Origin: JAWMQL01 sp033283165
GTDB taxonomy: Bacteria > Pseudomonadota > Gammaproteobacteria > Pseudomonadales > Halieaceae
Direction: 5' to 3'
Length of the DNA stretch: 64,000 bases
NCBI GenBank assembly: GCA_033283165.1
Contig: JAWMQL010000002.1
Location: forward strand, 682,001 to 746,000
The position numbers and the translations under genes are program-made. Below are positions 26,090 to 35,532 of the stretch, one piece after another (the stretch's first letter is position 1; every line of letters begins with the position of its first letter). The notes beneath the pieces are model-generated. The model was not told the DNA's origin, did no database searches, and worked only from the letters and a program-made list of their open reading frames with translations.

Positions 26090-27245
26090 GGGCTGGCTCC
26101 AGGCGGATCAGGCGGGTCCCGTCCGCCAATGCGTAAACCAGGCCGTCACTGCCTACCCGCACATCGCGGATGCGCATGTGCAGGTTGGCCAGCAGGCGGG
26201 TCTCGCGGCCCAGGCCATCGGCGCTCAATTCCAGGCGGCTGATGCGGGTCAGGCGCAGGCCGGCCACCAGCAGGGAATCCTTCCAGTCGGGATAGCGCTC
26301 GCCGCTGTAAAAGGCCATGCCGCCGGGGCCGATAGAGGGCGTCCAGTAGACCAGCGGTTGCTCCATGCCAGGCTTGCGCTGGCCTTCGCCAATCCGCCCC
26401 CCACCGTACTCCTGGCCGTACGTGATGACGGGCCAGCCGTAGTTGGCACCGGGCCGCAGCCGGTTGACCTCGTCGCCGCCACGAGGCCCGTGCTCGACGA
26501 CCCAGATACTGCCGTCCACAGGGTGAACCGCGATACCCTGGGGATTGCGGTGCCCGAAAGTCCAGATTTCCGGCCGCGCTCCCGGCGTGTCGACGAAAGG
26601 ATTATCCAGGGGCACAGAGCCGGATTCGGTCAGGCGCAGCACCTTGCCGTTGTGTGATTCCAGGCTCTGGGCGAGGTCGCGGTTGCCGCGGTCGCCCACC
26701 GTGATGTAGAGGTAACCACCGTCGAGCAACAGGCGCGAACCAAAATGCCGGCGCTCGGTGAAAAACGGGCGCGCGGTGAACAGTTCCTCCAGTTCCCGCA
26801 GCGCGTTACCCTGCAGGCGGGCGCGGCTGACCCGGGTACTGTAGGCGCCGTCCTGCTCCACCGTGTAGCTGAGATACAGCAGGCGGTTGCGGCTGAAGTC
26901 GGGGTGGACCACAACATCCATCAGCCCGCCCTGCCCGGCGGAGGCCACCGGCGGCAGTCCGCTGATGTTCTCCTCCTTGCCTGACGCCGGTTCGATCAAC
27001 TTCAGGGCGCCGCCCCGCTCGGTGACCAGTACCCTGCCGTCCGGCAGGAATCCGATACCCCAGGGATCGATCAGGTCCGCGGCCAGGGTCTGTACCAGGA
27101 TGCCGGAATCGTGGCCGTCGGGCTCGGTGAAGGGCTCGCCTTCCTGCGCCACGAATACCTCACCCGGACCAGAGCCGGCACCGGCGCAGGCGACCACGAG
27201 CAGGGCCGGCAGGACGGCCATGAAACAGGGCAGAACTTTCTTCAC
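26079..27245 (-). CDS. PQQ-type aldose sugar dehydrogenase lipoprotein (YliI-like)
   Basis: 388 residues from GTG 27245. The N-terminus is a lipoprotein signal (KKVLPCFMAVLPALLVVAC, lipid-modified cysteine at about residue 20). A six-bladed beta-propeller follows with family motifs: DLIDPWGIGFLPDGRVLVTE, ALEL-type blades, FGHRNPQGIAVHPVDG (catalytic-region His) and EHGPRGGDEVN, GANYGWPVITYG. Such enzymes oxidise aldoses with PQQ in the periplasm. GTG is chosen over an ATG 9 codons upstream because of GGGAG spacing and signal-peptide form. First gene of a four-gene overlapping operon. Confidence 0.88.
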   Translation of the reverse strand: MKKVLPCFMAVLPALLVVACAGAGSGPGEVFVAQEGEPFTEPDGHDSGILVQTLAADLIDPWGIGFLPDGRVLVTERGGALKLIEPASGKEENISGLPPVASAGQGGLMDVVVHPDFSRNRLLYLSYTVEQDGAYSTRVSRARLQGNALRELEELFTARPFFTERRHFGSRLLLDGGYLYITVGDRGNRDLAQSLESHNGKVLRLTESGSVPLDNPFVDTPGARPEIWTFGHRNPQGIAVHPVDGSIWVVEHGPRGGDEVNRLRPGANYGWPVITYGQEYGGGRIGEGQRKPGMEQPLVYWTPSIGPGGMAFYSGERYPDWKDSLLVAGLRLTRISRLELSADGLGRETRLLANLHMRIRDVRVGSDGLVYALADGTRLIRLEPALGQ

Positions 27246-27357
27246 ATCGACTCCCGGACTGTACCCGCGCACCTAATTGAGGCATTCTGGAACCAGTTCG
27301 CCCGGTGCAACGACCCGGCGAGCGCACATCATAAGACACCGAGAGGGAGTCCTCCAG

Positions 27358-28842
27358 TTGAGCAGCGCGCCCCACGAATCACCCCGGATGACCCCGCTAC
27401 TGGCGCTGACCCCCATTGTCTTCCTGGTGGTTCTGCTGGCCTGTTCCGTGTACCTGTTCGGCTCGAATTCCTCCTACGGCGCCAACCAGATCGCCCTGGT
27501 CCTGGCGACCTGTGTCGCGGCGCTGGTGGGGCGCCAGGTCGGGCTCGACTGGAAGGCCGCGGAAGAGGGCATCATCACCGGTATCGCGGTGGGGCTGGGG
27601 CCCACCATGATACTGCTCTCGGTGGGCATGCTGATCGGCACCTGGATACTCAGCGGCACCGTGCCGGCCATGATCTACTACGGGGTGGAAATTCTCGAGC
27701 CGGAAATCTTCTACGCCGCCAGCGCCGCCATCTGCGCCATCGTCGCAATCAGTATCGGCAGTTCCTGGACCGTGGCCGGCACCCTGGGCATCGGCCTGAT
27801 GGGTATCGCCGGCAGCTTCGACCTGTCGCCGGCCATCACCGCCGGCGCCATCGTTTCGGGGGCCTACTTTGGCGACAAAATGTCGCCCATGTCCGATTCC
27901 ACCAACCTGGCCGCCGCCTGCACCGGGGTGGACCTGTTTGACCACATACGCCACATGATGTGGACGACGATGCCGAGTTTTATCATTGCCCTGGCGCTCT
28001 TTGCCGCCATGGGCACCTCCTCCGGCACCACCCCGGAGCAGATCAAGGAATTACAGGCCAGCCTGCAGGTGGAGTTCCACCTCGGTGTGCACCTGCTGGC
28101 GCCGCTACTGGTCATGCTGTACCTGGTCTACCGGCGCTTTCCGGCCTATCCGTCCATCGTCATCAGCGCCCTGATCGGGGCCCTGTTCGCACTGCTGTTC
28201 CAGCCCGACACCGTGATGCGGCTGGCGGGAGACAAGGAGGGCCTGGGGTCCGGCATGTTGCTGGTTAAAGGCATCTGGATCAGCCTGTTCCAGGGCTACA
28301 GCTCCAACAGCGGCAACGAGTTCCTGGACTCCCTGCTCAGCAAGGGTGGCATGAGCAGCATGCTGAACACCGTCTGGCTGATCATCGTCGCGCTCGGATT
28401 CGGCGGCGTGCTGGAGCGCACCGGGATTCTGAAATACCTGCTGGACCAGGCCCTCCGGGGCGTACGCAGCACGGGCTCGCTGGTCACCACCACCGTGTGC
28501 ACCTGCATCGGTGCCAACATCCTGACCGCCGACCAGTTCATCGCCGTGGCCCTGCCGGGCCGCATGTACCGGGACGAATACGTCCGGCGCGGCCTGTCGC
28601 GGCTGAACCTGTCCCGGACCCTCGAGGACTCGGCCACCATCACCTCGGCCCTGGTTCCCTGGAACACCTGCGGAGCCTACATGTCCGCCACCCTGGGCAT
28701 CGCCACGTTCACCTACGCACCCTATGCGTTTTTCAACCTGCTGTGCCCGCTGATCGCCGTGATCTACGGCTTCACCAACTTCGCACAGTTGCCCAAGGAC
28801 GAGCGCGACGAACCCCGGCTGGCGCCGCAACCCGGGACCTGA
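27358..28842 (+). CDS. nhaC: NhaC-family Na+/H+ antiporter
   Basis: About 494 residues with eleven or more membrane helices. Start TTG 27358 is favoured by GAGGGAG eight bases before it; ATG 27388 is the alternative. Conserved blocks: SIGSSWTVAGTLGIGLMGIA, GAYFGDKMSPMSDSTNLAAA and LEDSATITSALVPWNTCGAYM, all typical of NhaC. It would export sodium in exchange for protons, which fits a saline habitat. Divergent from the sugar dehydrogenase gene. Confidence 0.92.
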   Translation: MSSAPHESPRMTPLLALTPIVFLVVLLACSVYLFGSNSSYGANQIALVLATCVAALVGRQVGLDWKAAEEGIITGIAVGLGPTMILLSVGMLIGTWILSGTVPAMIYYGVEILEPEIFYAASAAICAIVAISIGSSWTVAGTLGIGLMGIAGSFDLSPAITAGAIVSGAYFGDKMSPMSDSTNLAAACTGVDLFDHIRHMMWTTMPSFIIALALFAAMGTSSGTTPEQIKELQASLQVEFHLGVHLLAPLLVMLYLVYRRFPAYPSIVISALIGALFALLFQPDTVMRLAGDKEGLGSGMLLVKGIWISLFQGYSSNSGNEFLDSLLSKGGMSSMLNTVWLIIVALGFGGVLERTGILKYLLDQALRGVRSTGSLVTTTVCTCIGANILTADQFIAVALPGRMYRDEYVRRGLSRLNLSRTLEDSATITSALVPWNTCGAYMSATLGIATFTYAPYAFFNLLCPLIAVIYGFTNFAQLPKDERDEPRLAPQPGT

Positions 28843-28852
28843 TCGAGCAAGG

Positions 28853-29305
28853 ATGCTGACCGACGCCTGGGACCAGCCCGAGCCTTTTACCCTGGACGTG
28901 CAGGTGAGGCAGCAGGATATCGATGGCCTGCAACACACCAACAATACCGTCTACGTAAAATGGTGCGAGCAGGTCGCCTGGGCCCATTCCGACGCGCTGG
29001 GCCTGGACCTGGACAGTTACCGGCGGCTGGACCGGGCCATGGCCATCACCCGGGCCGAGTACCGTTACCTGCAGGCCTCGCGGGTCGGTGAGGCGCTGGT
29101 CGTTGGCACCTGGATTGTCGACTGGGACCGCAAACTCAGCATGCGCCGCCGGTTCCAGATCCTGCGCTGTGCCGACGCGGTCACGGTCCTGCGCGGGGAA
29201 ATGGACTTTGCCTGCATCGAGTTGAGCAGCGGCCGCCCGCGCCGCATGCCGGCGGAATTTATCAGCGGCTACGGCCCGGCCGTCAGGTCCGAACCCCCGG
29301 GCTGA
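28853..29305 (+). CDS. Acyl-CoA thioesterase, 4HBT hot-dog fold
   Basis: 150 residues of a single hot-dog domain. The active-site loop reads VRQQDIDGLQHTNNTVYVKW, equivalent to the D-x-x-GHxNN pattern of 4-hydroxybenzoyl-CoA thioesterases. The usual glycine of GHxNN is a leucine-glutamine pair here. Substrate not predictable. Ten bases downstream of nhaC, so probably in the same transcript; its stop abuts the convergent epmA stop. Confidence 0.87.
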   Translation: MLTDAWDQPEPFTLDVQVRQQDIDGLQHTNNTVYVKWCEQVAWAHSDALGLDLDSYRRLDRAMAITRAEYRYLQASRVGEALVVGTWIVDWDRKLSMRRRFQILRCADAVTVLRGEMDFACIELSSGRPRRMPAEFISGYGPAVRSEPPG

Positions 29306-30259
29306 TCAGCTGCGCTGCCAGTCGAAGCTGATTACCTCGCGGATATCGCGACTGCCGCTGGCCAGCAACAACAGGCGATCCACTCCCAGCGCCACCCCGG
29401 CACAGGCGGGTAATCCCGCCGCCATCGCCGCCAGCAAGCGTTCATCAAGAGGCCGCGGCTCGCGGCCGAGTTGCCGGCGCCGGGTGTTGTCAGCCTCAAA
29501 ACGGGTGCGTTGTTCGCCGGCCGCCAGCAGCTCGCAGTAGCCGTTGGCCAGTTCCACCCCGTCTACATACAACTCAAATCGCTGGCCGACCTCGACATCG
29601 CCCATCCTGGCAATGCGCGCCAGGGCCGCCTGGCTGGCGGGGTAGTCATACACGAAAACCATGCCGCAACCGGCGAGCCGGGGTTCGATCAGGTGACTCA
29701 GCAACAGGTCCAGCCACTGGTCCCGGTCGCCGGTCATGTTCCCGATATCGACTTCGCCGGCAACCCGCCGTCGCAACTCATCGTCCCGGGCCAGAAACGG
29801 GTCCAGGTCCAGATGCTCGAGAAACAGCTGCCGGTAGCTCAATCGGCTAAACGGCAGGGGGCCAAGGCACTGGTGCACCAGCTCGGCCACCTCGGCCATC
29901 AGCTGATGGTGGTCGAAGTCCGGACGGTACCATTCCAGCAAGGTGAATTCGGGATTGTGCCGGGCCCCCGCCTCGCCGTCGCGAAAGGCCTTGCCCAGCT
30001 GGTAGATCGCGCCGCTGCCCGCTGCCAACAGGCGCTTCATCGCGTACTCGGGGGAGCTCTGCAGGTAGCGACGGCCGCGCACAGACTGCCCGCTGTCCAC
30101 GGTCAGCGGTTCGATATGCGGATCGGTCACGCCGGCGCTGCACAACAGCGGGGTTTCCACTTCCAGCACGTCCCGCGCGGCAAAGAAGGCGCGGATGGAG
30201 GCCAGCAGATCAGCCCGGGCCCGCAGGCGTTCCAGGGACGCCCCCGGTCGCCAGTCCAC
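29306..30259 (-). CDS. epmA: EF-P--(R)-beta-lysine ligase EpmA (PoxA/GenX)
   Basis: 317-residue class II lysyl-tRNA-synthetase paralogue lacking the anticodon domain. Motif 2 region FRDGEAGARHNPEFTLLEWY and the C-terminal motif 3 GVALGVDRLLLLASGSRDI are clear. EpmA attaches beta-lysine to Lys34 of EF-P. GTG start. It follows efp directly (14-base gap) on the same strand. EpmB, the lysine 2,3-aminomutase that supplies beta-lysine, is not in this window. Confidence 0.95.
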   Translation of the reverse strand: MDWRPGASLERLRARADLLASIRAFFAARDVLEVETPLLCSAGVTDPHIEPLTVDSGQSVRGRRYLQSSPEYAMKRLLAAGSGAIYQLGKAFRDGEAGARHNPEFTLLEWYRPDFDHHQLMAEVAELVHQCLGPLPFSRLSYRQLFLEHLDLDPFLARDDELRRRVAGEVDIGNMTGDRDQWLDLLLSHLIEPRLAGCGMVFVYDYPASQAALARIARMGDVEVGQRFELYVDGVELANGYCELLAAGEQRTRFEADNTRRRQLGREPRPLDERLLAAMAAGLPACAGVALGVDRLLLLASGSRDIREVISFDWQRS

Positions 30260-30273
30260 CGACCCGGCCCGGG

Positions 30274-30846
30274 TCAGGACTTGCCGGCGCGGCTGACGTA
30301 CTCGCCGGTGCGGGTGTCCACCCGGATCACTTCTCCCTGACTCAGGAACAGGGGCACCTTGACCACGGCACCGGTACTGAGGGTAGCGGGCTTGGTGCCG
30401 CCCTGGGCGGTGTCGCCCTTGAGCCCCGGATCGGTCTCGACAATCTCCAGCTCGACGAAGTTGGGCGGGGCCACGGACAGCGGGGTACCGTTATAGAGGG
30501 TGACCTCGCAGCGATCCTGTTCCTTCAGCCACTGCTTCGCCTCTCCCACCGCCTTGGCGTCCGCCTGGTGCTGTTCGAAGGTATCCGGGTCCATGAAATG
30601 CCAGAACTCACCGTCGTTATAGAGGTACTCGAGGGACACGTCCATTACATCCGCCCCCTCCAGCGATTCACCCGACTTGAAGGTCCGTTCCCACACCCGA
30701 CCGGTGTTCAGATTGCGCAGCCTGACCCGGTTGAAAGCCTGCCCCTTGCCAGGCTTTACGAACTCGTTTTCAAGGATGCTGCAGGGTTCACCGTCCAGCA
30801 TCACCTTGAGTCCGGCGCGAAATTCGTTGGTTGAGTAATTGGCCAT
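30274..30846 (-). CDS. efp: Translation elongation factor P
   Basis: 190 residues; start ATG 30846 (MANYSTNEFRAGLKV) matches the family, whereas 13 extra N-terminal codons are only an open extension. Lys34 lies in the loop FVKPGKGQAF, the site of beta-lysylation. Three beta-barrel domains, C-terminal GEVIRVDTRTGEYVSR. EF-P relieves ribosome stalling at polyproline. Operon with its modifying enzyme epmA. Confidence 0.97.
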   Translation of the reverse strand: MANYSTNEFRAGLKVMLDGEPCSILENEFVKPGKGQAFNRVRLRNLNTGRVWERTFKSGESLEGADVMDVSLEYLYNDGEFWHFMDPDTFEQHQADAKAVGEAKQWLKEQDRCEVTLYNGTPLSVAPPNFVELEIVETDPGLKGDTAQGGTKPATLSTGAVVKVPLFLSQGEVIRVDTRTGEYVSRAGKS

Positions 30847-30870
30847 GATCAACTCTTTGTTACTGATAGC

Positions 30871-30890
30871 AAAAAAGGGCGCCAATGATA
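30871..30890 (-). promoter_or_regulatory. Probable efp -10 region with GC-rich discriminator
   Basis: On the minus strand TATCAT (30885-30890) is followed by TGGCGCCC and six T residues (30871-30876). Same layout as before typA and the rhodanese operon. No strong -35 seen. Confidence 0.4.
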
Positions 30891-31047
30891 CCGCACAGCC
30901 GGCGCCAATGGCAGATGGTCAATTGTACCGTTGCCGGTACCCGCTGAGGTGCTATAGTCCAACAGCTACGGGAGAGATTCGCGACACGGCGGTGGGGGCA
31001 CACCACAAGCGCAATCGCGGAGACAACAATCCGAACAGGCTGGATGT

Positions 31048-32913
31048 ATGAACAGCAACAGCCCCATCAAGCTTCGCATTCCGCGCCAGGACCTGACGAC
31101 ATTCAGCCTGTTTAAACTGGATGTAGAATCGGCCCAGCGCTGGTCTCAGGCATTGCCGGTGGCGAATACCCGGCAGGTGGCAGAGCAGCTGCGCGAGGCA
31201 CTGGAGCAACTGAACCGGGTACAACTCGCGCCCGAACTGCGCTTCAGTATCCTTGAGGCGCTGCGGCCGGGACTGCAGCTGGCCCTGTCTTCACTGTCCC
31301 GCCGGTATCTCAATCAACCACTGGTGCTGCCCCCGGAACCGCGCCAGATGGCCGCACTGGTCGCGCGGATTTACCAGTTGGGCAGCATCGCCTACACCCT
31401 CGTCGCCATCCACGCGATTCAGCAGCGAGACTCCGTCCGTGGAGTCAACCCGGCACGGCTGGTATGTGAAGCGCTGCAGCGCGGGATTTTCTTCAGTGGC
31501 CGGCGCATTCTGCACGCCCTGCAATTGTACCAACCGGTGGAACCACTGGGCTGGCAGACCCTGCACCAGCTCTACGCCCTGGCGGAACGCCAGCAACTGA
31601 CTCGCCTGCCCCTGGTCGATCGCCAGTCCGGTGGCAGCAGTATCGAGGGCACCTACCTGCAGGTGCTGATGCTGGGATGCTGCAAACCCAATCAGCTGCG
31701 CCAGTCGGACCTGGCCGCCATCTACCGCGGCCTGCAGGACTGGGTGCGCTACGTTCACCTGGATGACCCCGAGACGGGTCAAGGCCTGTTCATTGTCAAC
31801 CTGGAGGCGGATGACGCCCCCATGTACAGCACCATGTTTCCGCAGACACCCGGCAGCCAGTGCCGTTTTATCGATACCAGCGACCTCGCCGGTCACCTGC
31901 AGTCACTGCGCAAGGCCCCGGAATACAAGCCGAAAACGGGCCTGGCGCTGGACCGGGATATCGTCATCAGCGACGATATTCTGAAACACCTGGCCTCCTC
32001 CCTGGAGCAGGTGAGCGCACGCAACTTCACCAGGGTAGCCACCTCGGGGCCTGTCGAAATCGTGGTGGGGATCAGTGACGCGCATTTTCACCTGGCTGGT
32101 GGGCGCAGTTTCAAAGAAGTGCTACACGGTGTCGCTTACCAGCCCGCGACAGACGAAAGGATCAACGACAACCCCTTCCTGTCCGAAGCAGACAAGCGCG
32201 ACCTGTGGGAACAGGCCAACCCGGTCGGGGAGCATTTCACCGCCCATGAGCACGACGACGCCCACCCGGAAATGGGCGATGTGTACATGGACGATGTCAC
32301 CCGGGCCGCCCTGGCGGGTGAGGAACACGCGCCGACAGCCGAGGGCGTGGCGTCGACCCGCTTCCCGGTGCACTCCGTGCAACCACTCAACGCCAGCCCC
32401 GGCGGCTACTGCCTGCAGTGGCCGGAGGATTTTCCGCGCGATGTCCGTACCGGTGAAATCGTCGCGCTGCGCGACAAACCCGATAGCAATTGGACCATCG
32501 CGGTCATTCGCTGGATCAGCACAAGTCAGGCCGGCCGGGCACTGCTCGGGGTGGAACTCCTGAGCCCACGTGCCGAACCCTGCGGAATCCGGCTGCTGGA
32601 CAAATCCCGGGACAGCGAATATCTGCGCGCCCTGCTGTTGCCGGAGATTCGCCTGGTGGCGCAGCCGCCGACCCTGGTCGCGCCGCGTACCGGGTTTCGC
32701 GAGGGCCTGCGGGTCGAACTGTGCAAGGACGGGAAGACGGGCCTGGTCGAGCTGCGGCGGCAACTCGCGGCCAGCGCGAGTTTTGGCCAATTTGAATACC
32801 AGCCGGTCAGCACCCTGGAACAGACCGTCGATGGCATGGAGCGGGATAAACTGGCCCGCGATCAGGAACAGTTACCCGATTCACCCTACGAATCGCTGTG
32901 GAATAAACTGTAG
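31048..32913 (+). CDS. fimW: FimW-like cyclic-di-GMP receptor/PilZ-related protein
   Basis: 621-residue cytoplasmic protein without membrane segments. It has no catalytic motif I can name. Its length, alpha-helical N-terminal half (about 1-230), C-terminal beta-rich region (about 420-590) and its place directly before serB match FimW of Pseudomonas aeruginosa, a c-di-GMP-binding protein needed for surface adaptation and pilus-dependent attachment. The C-terminal half would correspond to the PilZ-like part, but I do not see a clean RxxxR...DxSxxG pattern, so c-di-GMP binding is inference. Divergent from efp, convergent with serB (6-base gap). Confidence 0.7.
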   Translation: MNSNSPIKLRIPRQDLTTFSLFKLDVESAQRWSQALPVANTRQVAEQLREALEQLNRVQLAPELRFSILEALRPGLQLALSSLSRRYLNQPLVLPPEPRQMAALVARIYQLGSIAYTLVAIHAIQQRDSVRGVNPARLVCEALQRGIFFSGRRILHALQLYQPVEPLGWQTLHQLYALAERQQLTRLPLVDRQSGGSSIEGTYLQVLMLGCCKPNQLRQSDLAAIYRGLQDWVRYVHLDDPETGQGLFIVNLEADDAPMYSTMFPQTPGSQCRFIDTSDLAGHLQSLRKAPEYKPKTGLALDRDIVISDDILKHLASSLEQVSARNFTRVATSGPVEIVVGISDAHFHLAGGRSFKEVLHGVAYQPATDERINDNPFLSEADKRDLWEQANPVGEHFTAHEHDDAHPEMGDVYMDDVTRAALAGEEHAPTAEGVASTRFPVHSVQPLNASPGGYCLQWPEDFPRDVRTGEIVALRDKPDSNWTIAVIRWISTSQAGRALLGVELLSPRAEPCGIRLLDKSRDSEYLRALLLPEIRLVAQPPTLVAPRTGFREGLRVELCKDGKTGLVELRRQLAASASFGQFEYQPVSTLEQTVDGMERDKLARDQEQLPDSPYESLWNKL

Positions 32914-32919
32914 GCTGTC

Positions 32920-34137
32920 TCAGGCCAGCTGCTGGTGGCGGTCGGAGATGCCCAACAGGTAGAGAATCGCGTCCAGCCCCAGGGTGGAAATGGACTGCTC
33001 GGCAGTCTGCGCCACCAGCGGCTTGGCGCGGAACGCGACACCGAGTCCGGCGATACTCAGCATGGGCAGGTCATTAGCGCCGTCACCCACCGCGATAACC
33101 TGTTGCAGGTCGATCCCCAGTTCCGCTGCCAGCTCCCGTAACAACTCCGCCTTGCGCACCCCGTCCACGATGCGACCGGTTACTTCTCCGGTCACCACCC
33201 CGTCGACAATATCCAGCTCGTTGGCATACACATAATCGATGCCCAGCTCGCGCTGCAGGTAGTGGGCGAAGTAATTGAATCCGCCGGACAGGATTGCCGT
33301 CTTGTATCCCAGGGCTCGCAGGGTATTGATCAGGTGTGGGGCACCCTCGGTGACCCGGAGTTGTCCTGCGACCTGGGCCAGGGCGCTTTCCGGCAGGCCC
33401 CGCAACAGTCCCACCCGGGTCCTGAAGCTCTCCTTGAAATCGATCTCGCCACGCATGGCGCGCTCGGTGATGGCGCTGACCTGGTCGCCGACCCCGGCCA
33501 TCGCCGCCAGTTCGTCGATCACCTCGGCCTCGATCAGGGTGGAATCCATGTCGAACGCGACCAGGCGCCGGTTGCGGCGGTACATGTTGTCCTGCTGGAA
33601 TGCCAGGTCGACATCCAGCGCGCCGGCAACTTCCAGCAATTCACTGCGAAACGCCCCGGTATCTGCCACCGGGCCCCGCACCGAAAATTCCACGCAGGCC
33701 TTGGACAGGGCGGGCAACTCACCCAGCGGAATACGGCCTGACAGACGGTTTATGCTGTCGATATTGAGCCCGTGACGGGATACCACCGAGGTGACCTGGG
33801 CCAACTGATGCGCCGTGATCTTGCGCGCCAGCAGGGTGATGATATAGCGCGCCCGGCCCTGGGCCCGGACCCAGTCACCATAACTTTCCGGGGTGATCGG
33901 GTTGCGGCGAATGCGCAGCCCGTGGCCTGCCGCAAACTCGTCCAGCGCCGCGGCCAGCCGGCCGTCCTGTGCGGCGGTCGGTATTTCCAGCAGGACCCCG
34001 ATACTGAGGGTTTCGTGGATTACCGCCTGCCCGATATCCAGCACATTCACGTCGTGCTCCGACAGCAGCGCAGTGATACCCGCGGTCAGTCCCGGTTGGT
34101 CCTGGCCGGACAGGGTGATCAACAGGATTTCGGTCAT
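32920..34137 (-). CDS. serB: Phosphoserine phosphatase SerB with ACT domains
   Basis: 405 residues: tandem ACT-like regulatory domains (about 1-180) and a HAD phosphatase domain. Catalytic motif I is AFDMDSTLIEAEVIDELA (nucleophile the first Asp of DMDST), motif II Ser in AILSGGFNYF, and GDGANDLPML the acidic motif. Makes serine from phosphoserine. Divergent from the smp-like gene, the arrangement also found in E. coli and Pseudomonas. A TAGAAT element at 34167-34172 (minus strand) followed by AGCGCCC is its likely -10. Confidence 0.96.
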   Translation of the reverse strand: MTEILLITLSGQDQPGLTAGITALLSEHDVNVLDIGQAVIHETLSIGVLLEIPTAAQDGRLAAALDEFAAGHGLRIRRNPITPESYGDWVRAQGRARYIITLLARKITAHQLAQVTSVVSRHGLNIDSINRLSGRIPLGELPALSKACVEFSVRGPVADTGAFRSELLEVAGALDVDLAFQQDNMYRRNRRLVAFDMDSTLIEAEVIDELAAMAGVGDQVSAITERAMRGEIDFKESFRTRVGLLRGLPESALAQVAGQLRVTEGAPHLINTLRALGYKTAILSGGFNYFAHYLQRELGIDYVYANELDIVDGVVTGEVTGRIVDGVRKAELLRELAAELGIDLQQVIAVGDGANDLPMLSIAGLGVAFRAKPLVAQTAEQSISTLGLDAILYLLGISDRHQQLA

Positions 34138-34269
34138 TACGGGGTCCGCGTTGCGAAGAGGGCGCTATTCTACCCATTGGCTCGGGCCGCCGAAAGCCAA
34201 AGGGCCACCGGTAGCGGGGATACTGGTTTATACTCTGCCCCTCAATTAAAGACCACGACCTGACCCCGA

Positions 34270-35514
34270 GTGTACAACTGGTTCCAAAACAGCAGCCTGA
34301 GCCAACAACTGGCCCTGGTTGCCGCTGCTCTCTGCCTGCTGATCACCCTGGCCCTGATCACCCTGGGCGCCATCTCCTCGCGACATATGCTGAGCGCCCA
34401 GCAAGCGGAGCACGGCACGGCCCTGGCCCACCAGATAGCCCGACGTATCAGCACCGCACTGGAAAGCGGCGACCTGCTCAGTGTCGCGGCGTCCCTGCAG
34501 CGCTTTGTGGAGACGTCGTCTGCCGAGGAGGTCGCCATTTTCGACGTGGAAGGCAAGGCCCTGGGACAGGCCGGCAAGGCTGTCGGCGCTGAGCTGCTGC
34601 GCTACAGTGCGCCGGTGCGCATCGAAGACAACGTGGCCGGCGAGGTGGTCATCACCCTGAGTGGCGAGGCCCTGGCCGAGGCGCACAGGCGCTTTGTGCT
34701 GAGCCTGCTCGGGTTGGCGGTACTGCTGAGCCTGGCGGTATTCCTGGTGGCGCGACAACTGGCACAGCGCCTGGCCAACCGCCTGGCCGGGCTGGCCAGG
34801 ACCATTTCCCTGGAGGATGCCGGATCCGGCCCGGGCAACGAGTTGGCCCGGCTGACGCGCAATATCGAGGCCCTGCCCATGGACCTGCTGCGGACCCGCT
34901 CCAGCGGCGATGCGCGGGACGAGAATTACCGCAACACCGCGGTGCTGTACCTGCAACTGCTGAGCCTGGCCGACTACGTCGACACCCTGGACGAGCGCTC
35001 ACTGCACCGCTATACCAACCGCCTGCACCAGATCATTTTTGCCGCGGCCGGGTTTTACGGCGGCGAACTGCACGTCAGCCGGCAGTTCGCCCTGACCCTG
35101 TATTTCAGCGGCGACAACAAGGCCGGCAGCGCCGCCTTTCGGGCCGCCTCCTGCGCCTGGCTGATTCAGTCGGTCTGCGGGGAGCTGGAAGGCCGCTCGC
35201 CCCTGTCACTGTGTATAGCCAGCGCCGTGGCCATGAGTGAACTGGGAGCGGGAGACGAAAACGATATCTATCCGGGGCTGTACATGCAGCACACCATCGA
35301 CGAGCTGCAGCTGCTGTGCAGCAGCAAGCCGCCGCGGACCCTGTTGTCGCCGGCGATCTGCGAAGACGACGACGTGATCGGGCGCGTGGACAGCAATCCC
35401 TCGGAACTGCAGTCCTACGCCATACTCGAGCGCTTCGAGGAACCCTACGGTGACCTGCTGGAACGGCAGCGGCGCCTGATCTGCAAGCGCCTGGATGAAC
35501 TGGCCGGTTTTTAG
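34270..35514 (+). CDS. Smp/AhpA (YtjB) family membrane protein
   Basis: 414 residues from GTG 34270. N-terminal membrane helix (about 13-35), a periplasmic segment of about 100 residues, a second helix (about 140-160) followed by a HAMP-like stretch and a cytoplasmic domain (about 200-414) lacking kinase, cyclase or phosphodiesterase motifs. Topology and location divergent from serB match E. coli Smp (SerB-associated membrane protein), whose function is unknown. The two-helix plus sensor-domain layout suggests a signalling role. Confidence 0.75.
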   Translation: MYNWFQNSSLSQQLALVAAALCLLITLALITLGAISSRHMLSAQQAEHGTALAHQIARRISTALESGDLLSVAASLQRFVETSSAEEVAIFDVEGKALGQAGKAVGAELLRYSAPVRIEDNVAGEVVITLSGEALAEAHRRFVLSLLGLAVLLSLAVFLVARQLAQRLANRLAGLARTISLEDAGSGPGNELARLTRNIEALPMDLLRTRSSGDARDENYRNTAVLYLQLLSLADYVDTLDERSLHRYTNRLHQIIFAAAGFYGGELHVSRQFALTLYFSGDNKAGSAAFRAASCAWLIQSVCGELEGRSPLSLCIASAVAMSELGAGDENDIYPGLYMQHTIDELQLLCSSKPPRTLLSPAICEDDDVIGRVDSNPSELQSYAILERFEEPYGDLLERQRRLICKRLDELAGF

Positions 35515-35532
35515 GATCCGGCCAGCACCACC

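Noticed and set aside
30871..30905. Attenuator-like hairpin (GGCGCC pair plus T run) in the efp leader
   Set aside because: The stem is only 6 bp with an 18-base loop and overlaps a better promoter reading.
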